Source of the DNA: Halovenus amylolytica
Lineage (GTDB): Archaea > Halobacteriota > Halobacteria > Halobacteriales > Haloarculaceae
DNA: 64,000 bases
Direction of reading: 5' to 3'
Assembly: GCA_004015825.1 (NCBI GenBank)
Contig: SAYS01000009.1
Location: forward strand, 62,001 to 126,000
Within the stretch, counting starts at the first letter, position 1. Each line of letters begins with the position of its first letter. Below are positions 7,927-15,829 of the stretch, piece by piece. A model generated the notes under the pieces. The model made no database searches, was not told the DNA's origin, and saw only the letters and a program-made list of their open reading frames with translations. Position numbers and translations under genes: made by a program.

Positions 7927-8925
7927 TTAGTCAGCAGCGACGAGTGCTTTCGGTGGCCCGCCGGGGAGTTCCTCTCGGTCGTGGTCGGCCTCGAAATCGA
8001 GATCCGGGCCAGCAGCGATGATCCGCGTCGGTGTCACGTCGGGGTGGGTCGTGTAGTAGTGTTCCTTGATGTGGTCCATGTTGACCGTCTCGGCGACGCC
8101 GGGCGTCTGGTAGAGATCGCGCAGGTACGGCCAGAGGTTGTCGAACTGGTGGATGAACTGCTTGTTGCACATGAAGTGCGTGTGATACACCTGGTCGAAC
8201 CGGACGAGCGTCGTGAACATCGCGATATCCGCTTCGGTCAACTGGTCGCCGGCCAGATATCGCTGGTTGGCGAGCACCGAATCCCAGTGATCGAGTGCAT
8301 CGAACAGTTCGTCGACCGCGTCGTCGTAGGCCTCCTGGCTTTTTGCGAAGCCAGTCCGGTAGACTCCGTTGTTGATCGGTTCGTAGATCTCGTCGATGAC
8401 TCGGTCGACCTCGTCCTGGTAGCCCTCGGGGTAGAGATCCACGTCCCGCGTCGCGACCTCCTCCATCTCGGTGTCGAGCATCCGCATGATCTCCCTGGAC
8501 TCGTTGTTGACGATGGTCTCCTCTTTCTTGTCCCAGAGCACTGGGACAGTCACTCGGCCGGTCACCTCGTCGTCGACTTTCTGGTAGAGTTCACGCAGGT
8601 AGTCGTTGCCGTACTGGGAATCTTCCGTACAGCCCTCCTTTTCGGGTGTGAACTGCCAGCCGTCCTCGTCGCGGAACGGGTCGACGTAATCGACCGTAAT
8701 CGCGTCTTCGAGACCCTTCAGCGCGCGCACGAGCAGCGTCCGGTGGGCCCACGGGCAAGCATAGCAGACGTAGAGGTGGTACCGGCCGGATTCGGGTTGG
8801 AACCGTGCGTCGGGATCGCTACTGATCGAGTCCCGGAAACTCGTCTCCGAGCGTTCGAACTCACCCTTGTCGTTTGTCGATTGGTACGTATCGGTCCGCC
8901 ATTCGCCGTCGACGAGCATATTCAT
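7927..8925 (-). CDS. Glutathionyl-hydroquinone-reductase-type GST (Omega-like)
   Basis: A 332-residue protein of the YqjG/ECM4 branch of glutathione S-transferases. The thioredoxin-like N-domain contains the active-site motif CPWAHR (near residue 57), as in S-glutathionyl-hydroquinone reductases that use a cysteine nucleophile. The helical C-domain has the family segment NQRYLAGDQLTEADIAMFTTLVRF. Haloarchaea lack glutathione but make gamma-glutamylcysteine, so the physiological thiol is probably different. The start MNMLVDGEWRT (8925) was chosen over an upstream in-frame ATG because it matches the family start and leaves room for a promoter. Neighbours give no pathway hint. Confidence 0.85.
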   Translation of the reverse strand: MNMLVDGEWRTDTYQSTNDKGEFERSETSFRDSISSDPDARFQPESGRYHLYVCYACPWAHRTLLVRALKGLEDAITVDYVDPFRDEDGWQFTPEKEGCTEDSQYGNDYLRELYQKVDDEVTGRVTVPVLWDKKEETIVNNESREIMRMLDTEMEEVATRDVDLYPEGYQDEVDRVIDEIYEPINNGVYRTGFAKSQEAYDDAVDELFDALDHWDSVLANQRYLAGDQLTEADIAMFTTLVRFDQVYHTHFMCNKQFIHQFDNLWPYLRDLYQTPGVAETVNMDHIKEHYYTTHPDVTPTRIIAAGPDLDFEADHDREELPGGPPKALVAAD

Positions 8926-8963
8926 ACTGATCAGTAGGGGTTGTAGGGGCAAAAGAGCGGCAG

Positions 8964-9170
8964 TTAACCGAGTGTTACCAACGTGTCTTCTTCCCTGATA
9001 CGTTCTTTCCAGCTATAAATACAGGGAAAGAGATAGATCCGTCTCTCAGCGCGTCTGTCCAGCTCCCGGATGCCAGCGTCGTCCAGATACCGGGCACCGG
9101 CAGGTACCCACGCCGTCAGTCGTGCACACGCGCCCTCCGTTTCGAAGGCTTTATCCTCGCTGTTGGCCAC
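8964..9170 (-). other. Doubtful 68-codon ORF in the L10e promoter region
   Basis: From a GTG at 9170 the minus strand reads 68 codons that include an amphipathic, haloarchaeal-looking stretch ([15 protein letters not shown]) and end with a TAA at 8964. The frame is open as far as 9230 inside the L10e gene. The stretch between the GST and L10e genes is otherwise empty apart from promoters. It could be a small gene, a decayed gene end or chance. I do not recognise any family. Confidence 0.2.
9149..9156 (+). promoter_or_regulatory. TATA-like box for the L10e gene
   Basis: CTTTATCC sits about 38 bp before the ATG at 9190, giving a predicted leader of roughly ten bases. A second T-rich stretch (TTTTTAAG, about 9175-9182) is closer to the gene and less likely to be the box. 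Confidence 0.4.
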
Positions 9171-9189
9171 GTTCTTTTTAAGAATAACA

Positions 9190-9720
9190 ATGTCCGAAAA
9201 ACCAGCATCGATGTACCGGGACATCGACAAGCCCGCCTATACCCGCAAAGAGTATATTACGGGCATCCCCGGTTCGAAGATCGCACAGCACAAGATGGGC
9301 GACGAGAACACTGAACCCGAGGATTACCCGGTCCAGATCTCCCTCGTCGTCGAGGAGTCCGTCCAGATCCGTCACGGCTCGCTCGAAGCCTCGCGCCTCT
9401 CGGCGAATCGCCACCTGATTCAGGAACTCGGCGAGAACAACTACAAGATGATCCTCCGGAAGTTCCCACACCAGGTGCTCCGTGAGAACAAACAGGCGAC
9501 CGGTGCGGGTGCGGACCGTGTCTCCGACGGGATGCGCCAGTCCTTCGGGAAGATCGTCGGTACCGCCGCACGGATCAACGCTGGCGAACGGCTGTTCACC
9601 GCCTACGTCGAGGTCGACCAGGCCGAGGCAGTCAAGGAAGCCTACCGCCGTGCCTACAACAAGATCACACCGCCGTGTCGCATCGTCGTCGAACGCGGCG
9701 AAGAACTCCTTATCTCCTGA
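9190..9720 (+). CDS. rpl10e: Large-subunit ribosomal protein L10e (uL16)
   Basis: A 176-residue protein of the archaeal/eukaryotic L10e (uL16) family that sits near the 5S rRNA and A-site region of the 50S subunit. The hallmark N-terminus [21 protein letters not shown] and the internal [23 protein letters not shown] are present. The ORF extends upstream to 9070, but [11 protein letters not shown] at 9190 matches the family start. It appears to be transcribed alone; flanking genes are unrelated. Confidence 0.97.
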   Translation: MSEKPASMYRDIDKPAYTRKEYITGIPGSKIAQHKMGDENTEPEDYPVQISLVVEESVQIRHGSLEASRLSANRHLIQELGENNYKMILRKFPHQVLRENKQATGAGADRVSDGMRQSFGKIVGTAARINAGERLFTAYVEVDQAEAVKEAYRRAYNKITPPCRIVVERGEELLIS

Positions 9721-9876
9721 CGCCCCGCAGTCGGGCTGATCTTGTTCCTACGACCGCCAGTGGCTGCTCTGGTGGATCTCTGCTGACTGTTTACCTCTCC
9801 TGGCATTTTCTCACGCTGGTTTCACTTTCCACCATGATTAATTATTTACTTTTCCGGCCCAAATATATGCTAGACA

Positions 9877-10368
9877 ATGGCAATCGAGGACCACTACGGA
9901 CGTGATCAGGAGAGTGTATCGGAGTTAGAGGCCCCGATCGCGTGGCGGGGTGGCGTTACGGCGGGGTTCATCGCGACAGTCGCGACGAGTCTCGTGATTC
10001 TCCCCACGAACGCCTCAATGTTCAGCGAGACGATCGCCGGGATGTACGGGCTGGAGGGGATGTTCTTCGTGGGGTTGATTGCCCACCTCGTCCACGGGAC
10101 CTTGTTCGGCCTCATCTTTGCGGCGGTGCTCTCAGATCCGGGGTTGATCTACATCACCAACTGGATCTCGAAAACCGTCCTCGCGGGACTGATCTTCGCT
10201 CTCACACTCGCGATCGTCGGGACCGGGTTCCTGTTACCGGTCTGGACACAGTTCGTGGGTCTGACGAGTCCGCCGGAGATCCCGTGGATTACGTTCCCAC
10301 TGCTGGGCTGGCACGCACTCTACGGACTCGTGCTCGGACTGCTGTTCCCGTTTCTCGAAGAGTGGTAG
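9877..10368 (+). CDS. Four-helix membrane protein (DUF6789-like), paralogue of the kinase tail downstream
   Basis: A 163-residue integral membrane protein with a short acidic N-terminus and about four membrane helices (residues 25-43, 60-82, 95-120 and 139-160). The segment GFLLPVWTQFVGLTSPPEIP and the HLVHGTLFGLIFAAVL helix match the C-terminal module of the sensor-kinase-like gene at 11342-12922 (GFVMPLWLNLVGLSTPVP and HSIVFGLLYAGIL), so the two are paralogous modules about 1 kb apart. I believe this is the haloarchaeal DUF6789 family, function unknown. A TATA-like stretch (TTATTTACTTTT) lies about 30 bp before the ATG. Confidence 0.72.
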   Translation: MAIEDHYGRDQESVSELEAPIAWRGGVTAGFIATVATSLVILPTNASMFSETIAGMYGLEGMFFVGLIAHLVHGTLFGLIFAAVLSDPGLIYITNWISKTVLAGLIFALTLAIVGTGFLLPVWTQFVGLTSPPEIPWITFPLLGWHALYGLVLGLLFPFLEEW

Positions 10369-10421
10369 GTCGGTGGCGACCGGACCCCGCAACTTTTGTC
10401 ACTCCTGGCTAACCAGAGGGT

Positions 10422-11309
10422 ATGCTTCGGCTCGCGGTGGCCACGAACGCCGAAACGTACGAGCGAATGCAGTCGCCACTCCGGGAACGGGGGATCGACC
10501 CCGACCATATTCCGACTGCAGAGCGGACAGTGGTACTTTCTGACGGCCCTGACGTCTACGCGACCGAGGATCAGTCTGTGTCCAGCCAGTTCGACGTCGG
10601 TTTCGTCTTCCCGCCACGACTGGCCGAAGGTGGCGTCGCCGACGGACTCCTCCAGATACCGTGGGTCAACGGCCGCGAGGCGATCTTGCGCTCCAGACAG
10701 AAAGGCGAGACACTCGCACGACTTTCCCAGGCTGGTGTTCCGACACCGGAGACCGTCGTCGTCTCGAACCCGGCCGACGAGGCGATCCTCAAAACTGCCT
10801 TCGAGCGCATCGAGGGGCCCGTGGTCGTCAAACCCAACAGCACCACCCGGGGAATCGGTGTCGCGAAAGCCCACGATATGGACTCCTTTCTCGGGATCTG
10901 TGATTATCTGGATCTCGTCCACGACTACCGCGCCACTGGCGACCAGTCCTTCCTCGTCCAGGAGTATCTCCCGGACGCCCGCGATTTCCGGGTCATGCTG
11001 ATCGACGGCGAGGTGGTCGGCGCAGTCGAACGCCGACTCCCCGACGAGGCCATCGAGGCTGGTCAGTGGAAACACAACGTCCACCGCGGCGCGGAGGCAA
11101 GCGGCGTATCACTCGACGACGATCTGCGAGAACTCGCGAGGGCCGCTGCCGAGGCACTCGATATTCCCTGGCTCGGTGTCGATCTGCTCATCAGCGATGG
11201 TCGCGCTGTCGTCAACGAAACAAACGCGCGGCCGACGATCGACTCGGCGACGAAGTACGAAGACGGATTCTGGGACGACGTTGCCGACCTGATCCGGATG
11301 CAGGTGTAG
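10422..11309 (+). CDS. RimK-like ATP-grasp ligase
   Basis: A 295-residue ATP-grasp enzyme of the RimK/LysX/MptN group, which joins an amino acid to a carboxylate using ATP via an acyl-phosphate. The nucleotide-binding part shows VVVKPNSTTRGIGV (near residues 128-141) and FLVQEYLPDARDFRVMLIDGEVVGAVERR; the Mg-binding end is WLGVDLLISDGRAVVNETNARP, with the E and N of the family's metal site. The acceptor and amino acid are unknown; candidates are ribosomal-protein or coenzyme F420-type glutamylation. It sits between two genes of the same membrane family and ends 32 bp before the converging kinase gene, but shows no obvious link to them. Confidence 0.82.
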   Translation: MLRLAVATNAETYERMQSPLRERGIDPDHIPTAERTVVLSDGPDVYATEDQSVSSQFDVGFVFPPRLAEGGVADGLLQIPWVNGREAILRSRQKGETLARLSQAGVPTPETVVVSNPADEAILKTAFERIEGPVVVKPNSTTRGIGVAKAHDMDSFLGICDYLDLVHDYRATGDQSFLVQEYLPDARDFRVMLIDGEVVGAVERRLPDEAIEAGQWKHNVHRGAEASGVSLDDDLRELARAAAEALDIPWLGVDLLISDGRAVVNETNARPTIDSATKYEDGFWDDVADLIRMQV

Positions 11310-11341
11310 CAGCCGCCTGCATCGGCGTGGGCGCTCCGGTT

Positions 11342-12922
11342 TTAGCCACGTTCGAGCAGCCCAACCAGATAGCTCCTGTCGTGTGTCTCCGTCCAGGTCA
11401 GCCAGGCCGTTCCGTAGTGATAGAGGACAGCGAGCGTCACTGCCCAGACGAGATGGCCGACCAGCGACGGAGCCGTGAGCAGGGGCACCGGCGTCGAGAG
11501 GCCGACGAGATTCAGCCACAGCGGCATGACGAACCCGGCTGCGACGAGCCAGAGAAACAGGCTGACACCGAGTGCAATTCCGATTCGGGTGTGGATTTCC
11601 TGGGAACGGGCTGCCGGGACCGCAGAGAGAATGCCTGCGTAGAGCAGGCCGAAGACGATGCTGTGAAACTCGTGGCTGATGATGCCGACAGCCAGCTCTT
11701 CGATCCCGTACAGCGCTCCGATGATCGGAATCCCGCCGCCGGTCGCCTCCATCGCGACCCCCATCGTCGCACCAGCGACCAGGGCGGCTCCGATTGCGAT
11801 CGCGGCCTCCGGGGGTGTGACACCCGGGACGGTGAGCGAACTACCTGCACGGCCCGGGTCCGGTCGGGAGTCGGCTCGTGGGAGTTCGACCGTAATCAGT
11901 GTGCCTCCGTCGTCGACTGCCGTTTCGATCTCACCGTCGAAACTCTCGACGAGGAGCCGGACGATATTGAGCCCGAACCCGGTCGTCGGATCGTCGAACT
12001 CGGCGATCTCCCCGTGCTTGAGCAGTTGCTGCTGTGCATCCGGGAGTCCAGAGCCGTTGTCGGCGACCCGAACCATCACTCTGGATCGTATCGTCTCGAT
12101 TGTGAGATGGATCTGTGGGTTCTCGCTGTACTCGACTGCGTTTTCGAGTAGCTGTCCCAGCACCTCCGCTAGCTGGGCGTTCGCACGAACGTCGATCCGC
12201 TCGTCGGGGGCAGTCCACTCGAACGTCGCCTCGGGGTACCGCTCGCGGGCGGCTTCGAGTTCTCCCTCCAGACAGGCAACCACGTCGGTCGGACCGAGTG
12301 TGAGATCCGCCTTGTCTGCCGTGTTCGAGAGATATTTGACGTCTTCGACGGTGTCGATCACAGCCTGTGCCTGTCTGTCGATCACCTCGATCGACTCCTG
12401 GCTGTCGTCCTCGGCGAGCAGACTGGAGTGACCCTTGATCGCAGTGGCGGCGTTGATGACCTGATCCCGGAGGAGTCGGTTGAGGAGGATAAGCCTGTTT
12501 GCCTGCTGTCGCAGCTCCAGCCGGTGGCGCCTGTTCCTGGCAGCGTACAGCCCGGTAAGCGTCCCACCGACTGCACCGCCGATCATGAAATTCGAGAGGT
12601 AGGTCTGTTCGCGTAGTACCGCCGGATCCATCATCCCGTCTGGCTGTGCGCCGAGCAGGGTCAGTGCGACCAGTAGTGCCATCGATGCCGTCCCGATTGC
12701 ACACCACCGTGCTGTCGTCCGGACCAGCTTGGGATCGTAGCTTCCGACGGTCAGAATGACGCCGAAGGCCGTGAGTGACAGCCCCATGACCAGGGGCACG
12801 ATGCCGGCGAACAGGAACTGCGAAGTCGTTTCGTCGGCTGCCAGCGTGACTGTAAATCGGGTCAGGAAGAACCCGATCAGCGCGATCACCAGCCCACTCG
12901 CCGACAGCGAACGCCAGTGCAT
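11342..12922 (-). CDS. Histidine-kinase-like protein lacking the phospho-histidine, with a C-terminal membrane module
   Basis: A 526-residue protein. Four N-terminal membrane helices occupy about residues 8-125. A DHp-like helix follows with the sequence LLRDQVINAATAIKG; where haloarchaeal kinases carry LLRHD it has D153 in place of the phospho-accepting histidine. The ATPase domain is intact: N box LLENAVEYS, G1 VADNGSGLP, G2 TTGFGLNIVRLLVESF. After about residue 355 comes a second hydrophobic region of about four helices, homologous to the free-standing gene at 9877-10368. This domain order (membrane, kinase core, membrane) is uncommon. It may be a pseudokinase or use another phospho-acceptor. 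The start at 12922 was chosen because upstream codons are uncharacteristic. Confidence 0.75.
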   Translation of the reverse strand: MHWRSLSASGLVIALIGFFLTRFTVTLAADETTSQFLFAGIVPLVMGLSLTAFGVILTVGSYDPKLVRTTARWCAIGTASMALLVALTLLGAQPDGMMDPAVLREQTYLSNFMIGGAVGGTLTGLYAARNRRHRLELRQQANRLILLNRLLRDQVINAATAIKGHSSLLAEDDSQESIEVIDRQAQAVIDTVEDVKYLSNTADKADLTLGPTDVVACLEGELEAARERYPEATFEWTAPDERIDVRANAQLAEVLGQLLENAVEYSENPQIHLTIETIRSRVMVRVADNGSGLPDAQQQLLKHGEIAEFDDPTTGFGLNIVRLLVESFDGEIETAVDDGGTLITVELPRADSRPDPGRAGSSLTVPGVTPPEAAIAIGAALVAGATMGVAMEATGGGIPIIGALYGIEELAVGIISHEFHSIVFGLLYAGILSAVPAARSQEIHTRIGIALGVSLFLWLVAAGFVMPLWLNLVGLSTPVPLLTAPSLVGHLVWAVTLAVLYHYGTAWLTWTETHDRSYLVGLLERG

Positions 12923-13017
12923 TACCAGTAGGAACTGACTACCCCTCGAAAAAAGTTTGGGGGAGTGACTCAACAGACGCATTTCTGCACGCGGCGGCGA
13001 CAGACGACAAAACCACT

Positions 13018-13026
13018 CTTTAAATG
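13018..13026 (+). promoter_or_regulatory. TATA-like box for radB
   Basis: CTTTAAATG is centred about 28 bp before the GTG at 13050. This supports the GTG as the true start of a leaderless message. Confidence 0.55.
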
Positions 13027-13049
13027 CGAATGGGCACGAACGTTCGACA

Positions 13050-13733
13050 GTGACAGATCCCATCCCGACGGGCTGTAGCCCGATCGACGACCTCATCGGT
13101 GCAGGGTTCGAGCGCGGTGCGGTCACACAGATCTACGGTGCGCCGGCGGCGGGCAAGAGCAATCTCGTTCTCTCGGCAGCCGTCGAGGCTGCCGCAGCGG
13201 GGCAATCCGCGCTGTACATCGATACCGAGGGGATGCCGATCCAGCGGCTCGAACAGCTCGCGAGTGGCTACGACGACTCTGTCGACGAGATCGCCTCCCG
13301 GATCATCATCACCGAGGCACTCACCTTCGAGGAACAACAGGAGGCCGTCCAGGACGCCGCCGAGTTCGCGGGGCAGGTCGATTTCATCGCACTGGACAGT
13401 GCAACCGGCTTCTACCGGCTCGAACGGACCGAACAGGACGAGGGCGAGGCCCTGCGCGCGGTCGGTAGACAGATCACACACCTGCTCTCGCTCGCGCGCA
13501 AACACGATATCGCCGTCGCTTTCACCAACCAGGTGTACACCAATCCCGAAGACGAGACGACGAACGGACTCGGCGGCCACACGCTCGATCACTGGTCGGC
13601 TGTCATCGTCCGGTTGGATCGGTTCCGCGGGGGGAATCGGCGCGCGACGCTAGAGAAACACCACTCGAAAGCGGCCGGCGGCACTGCCCAGTTCAAGATC
13701 ACCGACAGTGGGCTAGCCGGCGACTCGGTGTAG
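13050..13733 (+). CDS. radB: DNA repair and recombination protein RadB
   Basis: A 227-residue RecA/Rad51-family core without the N-terminal helix-hairpin-helix domain of RadA, which defines the archaeal RadB paralogue. Walker A is GAPAAGKSN (30-38), Walker B is DFIALDSATGF near 115, and the ALYIDTEGM and FTNQVYTNPEDE segments match the recombinase core. RadB assists RadA in homologous recombination. The start codon is GTG, supported by the TATA-like box 28 bp upstream. It runs divergently from the kinase-like gene. Confidence 0.93.
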   Translation: MTDPIPTGCSPIDDLIGAGFERGAVTQIYGAPAAGKSNLVLSAAVEAAAAGQSALYIDTEGMPIQRLEQLASGYDDSVDEIASRIIITEALTFEEQQEAVQDAAEFAGQVDFIALDSATGFYRLERTEQDEGEALRAVGRQITHLLSLARKHDIAVAFTNQVYTNPEDETTNGLGGHTLDHWSAVIVRLDRFRGGNRRATLEKHHSKAAGGTAQFKITDSGLAGDSV

Positions 13734-13787
13734 TCGGCGTCCGTCGAGACGGTCAGCAATTCTCGGCGACGAAAATGCGGGGGTGCG

Positions 13788-13798
13788 TATTATATATG
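13788..13798 (+). promoter_or_regulatory. TATA-like box for cheC
   Basis: TATTATATATG is centred about 38 bp before the ATG at 13832 and would give a leader of roughly ten bases. Confidence 0.5.
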
Positions 13799-13831
13799 TC
13801 CGGCAAAAACGGGAGCACAAGAACGCTACTT

Positions 13832-14434
13832 ATGAGCTTAATGATCGATATCCGGAAGCTCGGACTGTTCAACAAGATGGCCAAGCAGGGCGGGAACACG
13901 GTTGCCAGTCACCTCAGCCAGATGACGGGGATGGAGACGGAGATGGAGATTACGAAGATCAACTTCATCGATATCCCGGATATCAAGGCCCACGTCGGCG
14001 ACGAAAAACAGATCGGTATCAGCATCGAGATGACCGAACGTCCGTACGGTCACATCCTCTTTCTATTCAACGCGACCGACGCGAAGAAACTCGCACACGG
14101 GATGATGGGTGATATGGCAAACGGCGAGGAATCCGAAAACGGCTTTACCGACATGGAACGGTCTGCGATCCAGGAGATCGGCAACATCATGACCTCGGGA
14201 TTCATCGACGGCTGGGCGAACGTGCTCAACACCACGATCGACATGTCGACACCCACCTTCACCTACGGGCCGGGCAGCGGGATGGTCAACGAACTCGTCG
14301 GCGACCGCGACGACGAGATGGCGCTGATGTTCGACTCACGTGTCCAGGCACTGGATTCCGATATCAACGTCAAGGTGTACACGTTCCCCGAACTCGACGA
14401 ACTCGTGAGCCTGATGCAGGAGATCGAAGTCTGA
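13832..14434 (+). CDS. cheC: CheC-family chemotaxis phosphatase, single active site
   Basis: A 200-residue CheC/CheX/FliY-family protein, which dephosphorylates CheY-P. CheC normally has two ExxN helices. The second is clear (EIGN, E115 and N118, in SAIQEIGNIMTSGFIDGWAN), but the first helix reads KMAKQGGNTVASHL and lacks the acidic residue and asparagine at the usual spacing. It is therefore likely to have a single active site, as in several haloarchaeal CheC copies. No other che genes are adjacent; a soluble methyl-accepting protein is encoded far away at 52410. The start at 13832 was chosen over an upstream in-frame ATG at 13775 that overlaps the TATA box. Confidence 0.82.
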   Translation: MSLMIDIRKLGLFNKMAKQGGNTVASHLSQMTGMETEMEITKINFIDIPDIKAHVGDEKQIGISIEMTERPYGHILFLFNATDAKKLAHGMMGDMANGEESENGFTDMERSAIQEIGNIMTSGFIDGWANVLNTTIDMSTPTFTYGPGSGMVNELVGDRDDEMALMFDSRVQALDSDINVKVYTFPELDELVSLMQEIEV

Positions 14435-14508
14435 CGGACATATTTTCTGTCACGCACACGTGGACGATCGTGACTACACACCAGTTCCGTTTCATTCCGT
14501 TGTAAAAC

Positions 14509-14516
14509 TTTTATTT
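14509..14516 (+). promoter_or_regulatory. TATA-like box for the acyl-CoA dehydrogenase gene
   Basis: TTTTATTT lies about 26 bp before the ATG at 14539, fitting a leaderless transcript. Confidence 0.5.
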
Positions 14517-14538
14517 AGTCTACCTTTCAATGTAAACC

Positions 14539-15693
14539 ATGAATCTCTTGGAAGAGAGCATCGTTCCCGAAGCGGCCCGTGACATCAAACAGGACGCTCG
14601 CGAGTTCGCGGCCGAACAGATCGAACCGAACGCCGAGGAGTACTACGACCGGGGCGAGTACCCCTGGGAGATCCTCGAAGCGGGGATGGATGCGGGGCTG
14701 GTTGCCCAGAACATCTCCGAGGAGTACGGTGGTCGTGGGCTCTCGCTGGCCGACACGCTGGCGATGGCCGAGGAGTTCTACCGGGCCGACGCCGGCATCG
14801 CGTTGACCCTCCAGCTCGCCGGCTTCGGTGTCGATATCGTCGAAAAACACGGCAGCGAGGAACAGATCGAGGAGTACCTCCGGCCCGTCGCGGCCAACGA
14901 GCAGATCTCCGGACTGGGCGTCTCCGAGCCGGAAACCGGCAGTGATCTCGCCGGGATGGATACCACAGCCGAGAAGGAGGGCGACGAGTGGGTGTTGAAC
15001 GGTGAGAAGTACTGGGTCGGCAACGGCGTCGAGGCAGACTGGTTGACGATCTACGCCAAAACTGGCGACGATCAGAACAACCGGTACGGCAACTACTCAC
15101 TGTTTATCGTTCCGACCGACGCACCCGGCTACGAGGCCGAACACATCCCCGAGAAGATGTGCTATCGCGCCTCGAAGCAGGCCCACATCACGCTGGATGA
15201 CTGCCGGATTCCCGAGGACCATCTGATCGGCGTCGAAGGGTCGGGATTTTATATTCTGGCCGAGTTCTTCAACCACGGTCGCGCCATCGTCGCCGGGCAC
15301 GGGATCGGACTCGCCGCAGCAGCCATCGAGGAAGCCTCCGCGTTCGTTCACGACCGGGAGTCGTTCGGCCGAACCGTCGACGAGTTCCAGTCCGTCCAGC
15401 ACGATCTGGCCGAGATGCGCATGGAATTCGAATCCGCGCGCGCGCTCACCTGGCGGGCCTGCGAGAAAGTCGCGAACAAAGACAACGCTGGCTACTGGGC
15501 GGCACTCGCGAAGACAGTCGCGACGGAGGCCGCAACCGAGTGCGCCGAACGCGGGATGCAACTCCACGGCGGCCGATCCGTCCTCGAGGAGAACCGCATC
15601 TCCCGCGTCTACAGAGATGTCAGGGTGCCCGTGATCTACGAAGGCGCGAACCCGATCCAGCGCAACCTGATCTACCGGCAAGCGCCCCGATAA
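14539..15693 (+). CDS. Acyl-CoA dehydrogenase
   Basis: A 384-residue FAD enzyme that would oxidise acyl-CoA to enoyl-CoA, passing electrons to ETF. Family signatures are visible: GLGVSEPETGSDLAGM (FAD/substrate segment near residue 134), the NGEKYWVGNG strand, the C-terminal signature QLHGGRSVLEENRISRVYRDVRVPVIYEGANPIQRNLI, and the catalytic-base region IYEGA with the glutamate that acts as base in this family. It is full length. It is not in an operon with other beta-oxidation genes, so the chain-length or branched-chain preference cannot be told. Confidence 0.92.
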   Translation: MNLLEESIVPEAARDIKQDAREFAAEQIEPNAEEYYDRGEYPWEILEAGMDAGLVAQNISEEYGGRGLSLADTLAMAEEFYRADAGIALTLQLAGFGVDIVEKHGSEEQIEEYLRPVAANEQISGLGVSEPETGSDLAGMDTTAEKEGDEWVLNGEKYWVGNGVEADWLTIYAKTGDDQNNRYGNYSLFIVPTDAPGYEAEHIPEKMCYRASKQAHITLDDCRIPEDHLIGVEGSGFYILAEFFNHGRAIVAGHGIGLAAAAIEEASAFVHDRESFGRTVDEFQSVQHDLAEMRMEFESARALTWRACEKVANKDNAGYWAALAKTVATEAATECAERGMQLHGGRSVLEENRISRVYRDVRVPVIYEGANPIQRNLIYRQAPR

Positions 15694-15817
15694 ACCGGCA
15701 AAAATCACACACACCGCGGACGAAATCTTTGGTGATTAACCATGTTCTCTGTTACATTTTGACAAAGTTAAAGACGGAGGCCCCCGTGCACTCGCATATG
15801 GCGTCAGTAGTAGAAAC

Positions 15818-15824
15818 GAGGTGG
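15818..15824 (+). promoter_or_regulatory. Shine-Dalgarno for porA
   Basis: GAGGTGG sits 6 bp before the ATG at 15830 and supports that start over the in-frame GTG at 15821, which lies inside it. A TATA-like AAGTTAAAG near 15765 implies a leader of some 40 bases, unlike most genes here. Confidence 0.5.
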
Positions 15825-15829
15825 CATCA

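Noticed and set aside
7885..8937. 350-codon plus-strand ORF beginning in MITE copy 1
   Set aside because: It is antisense to the GST gene, whose motifs are clear.
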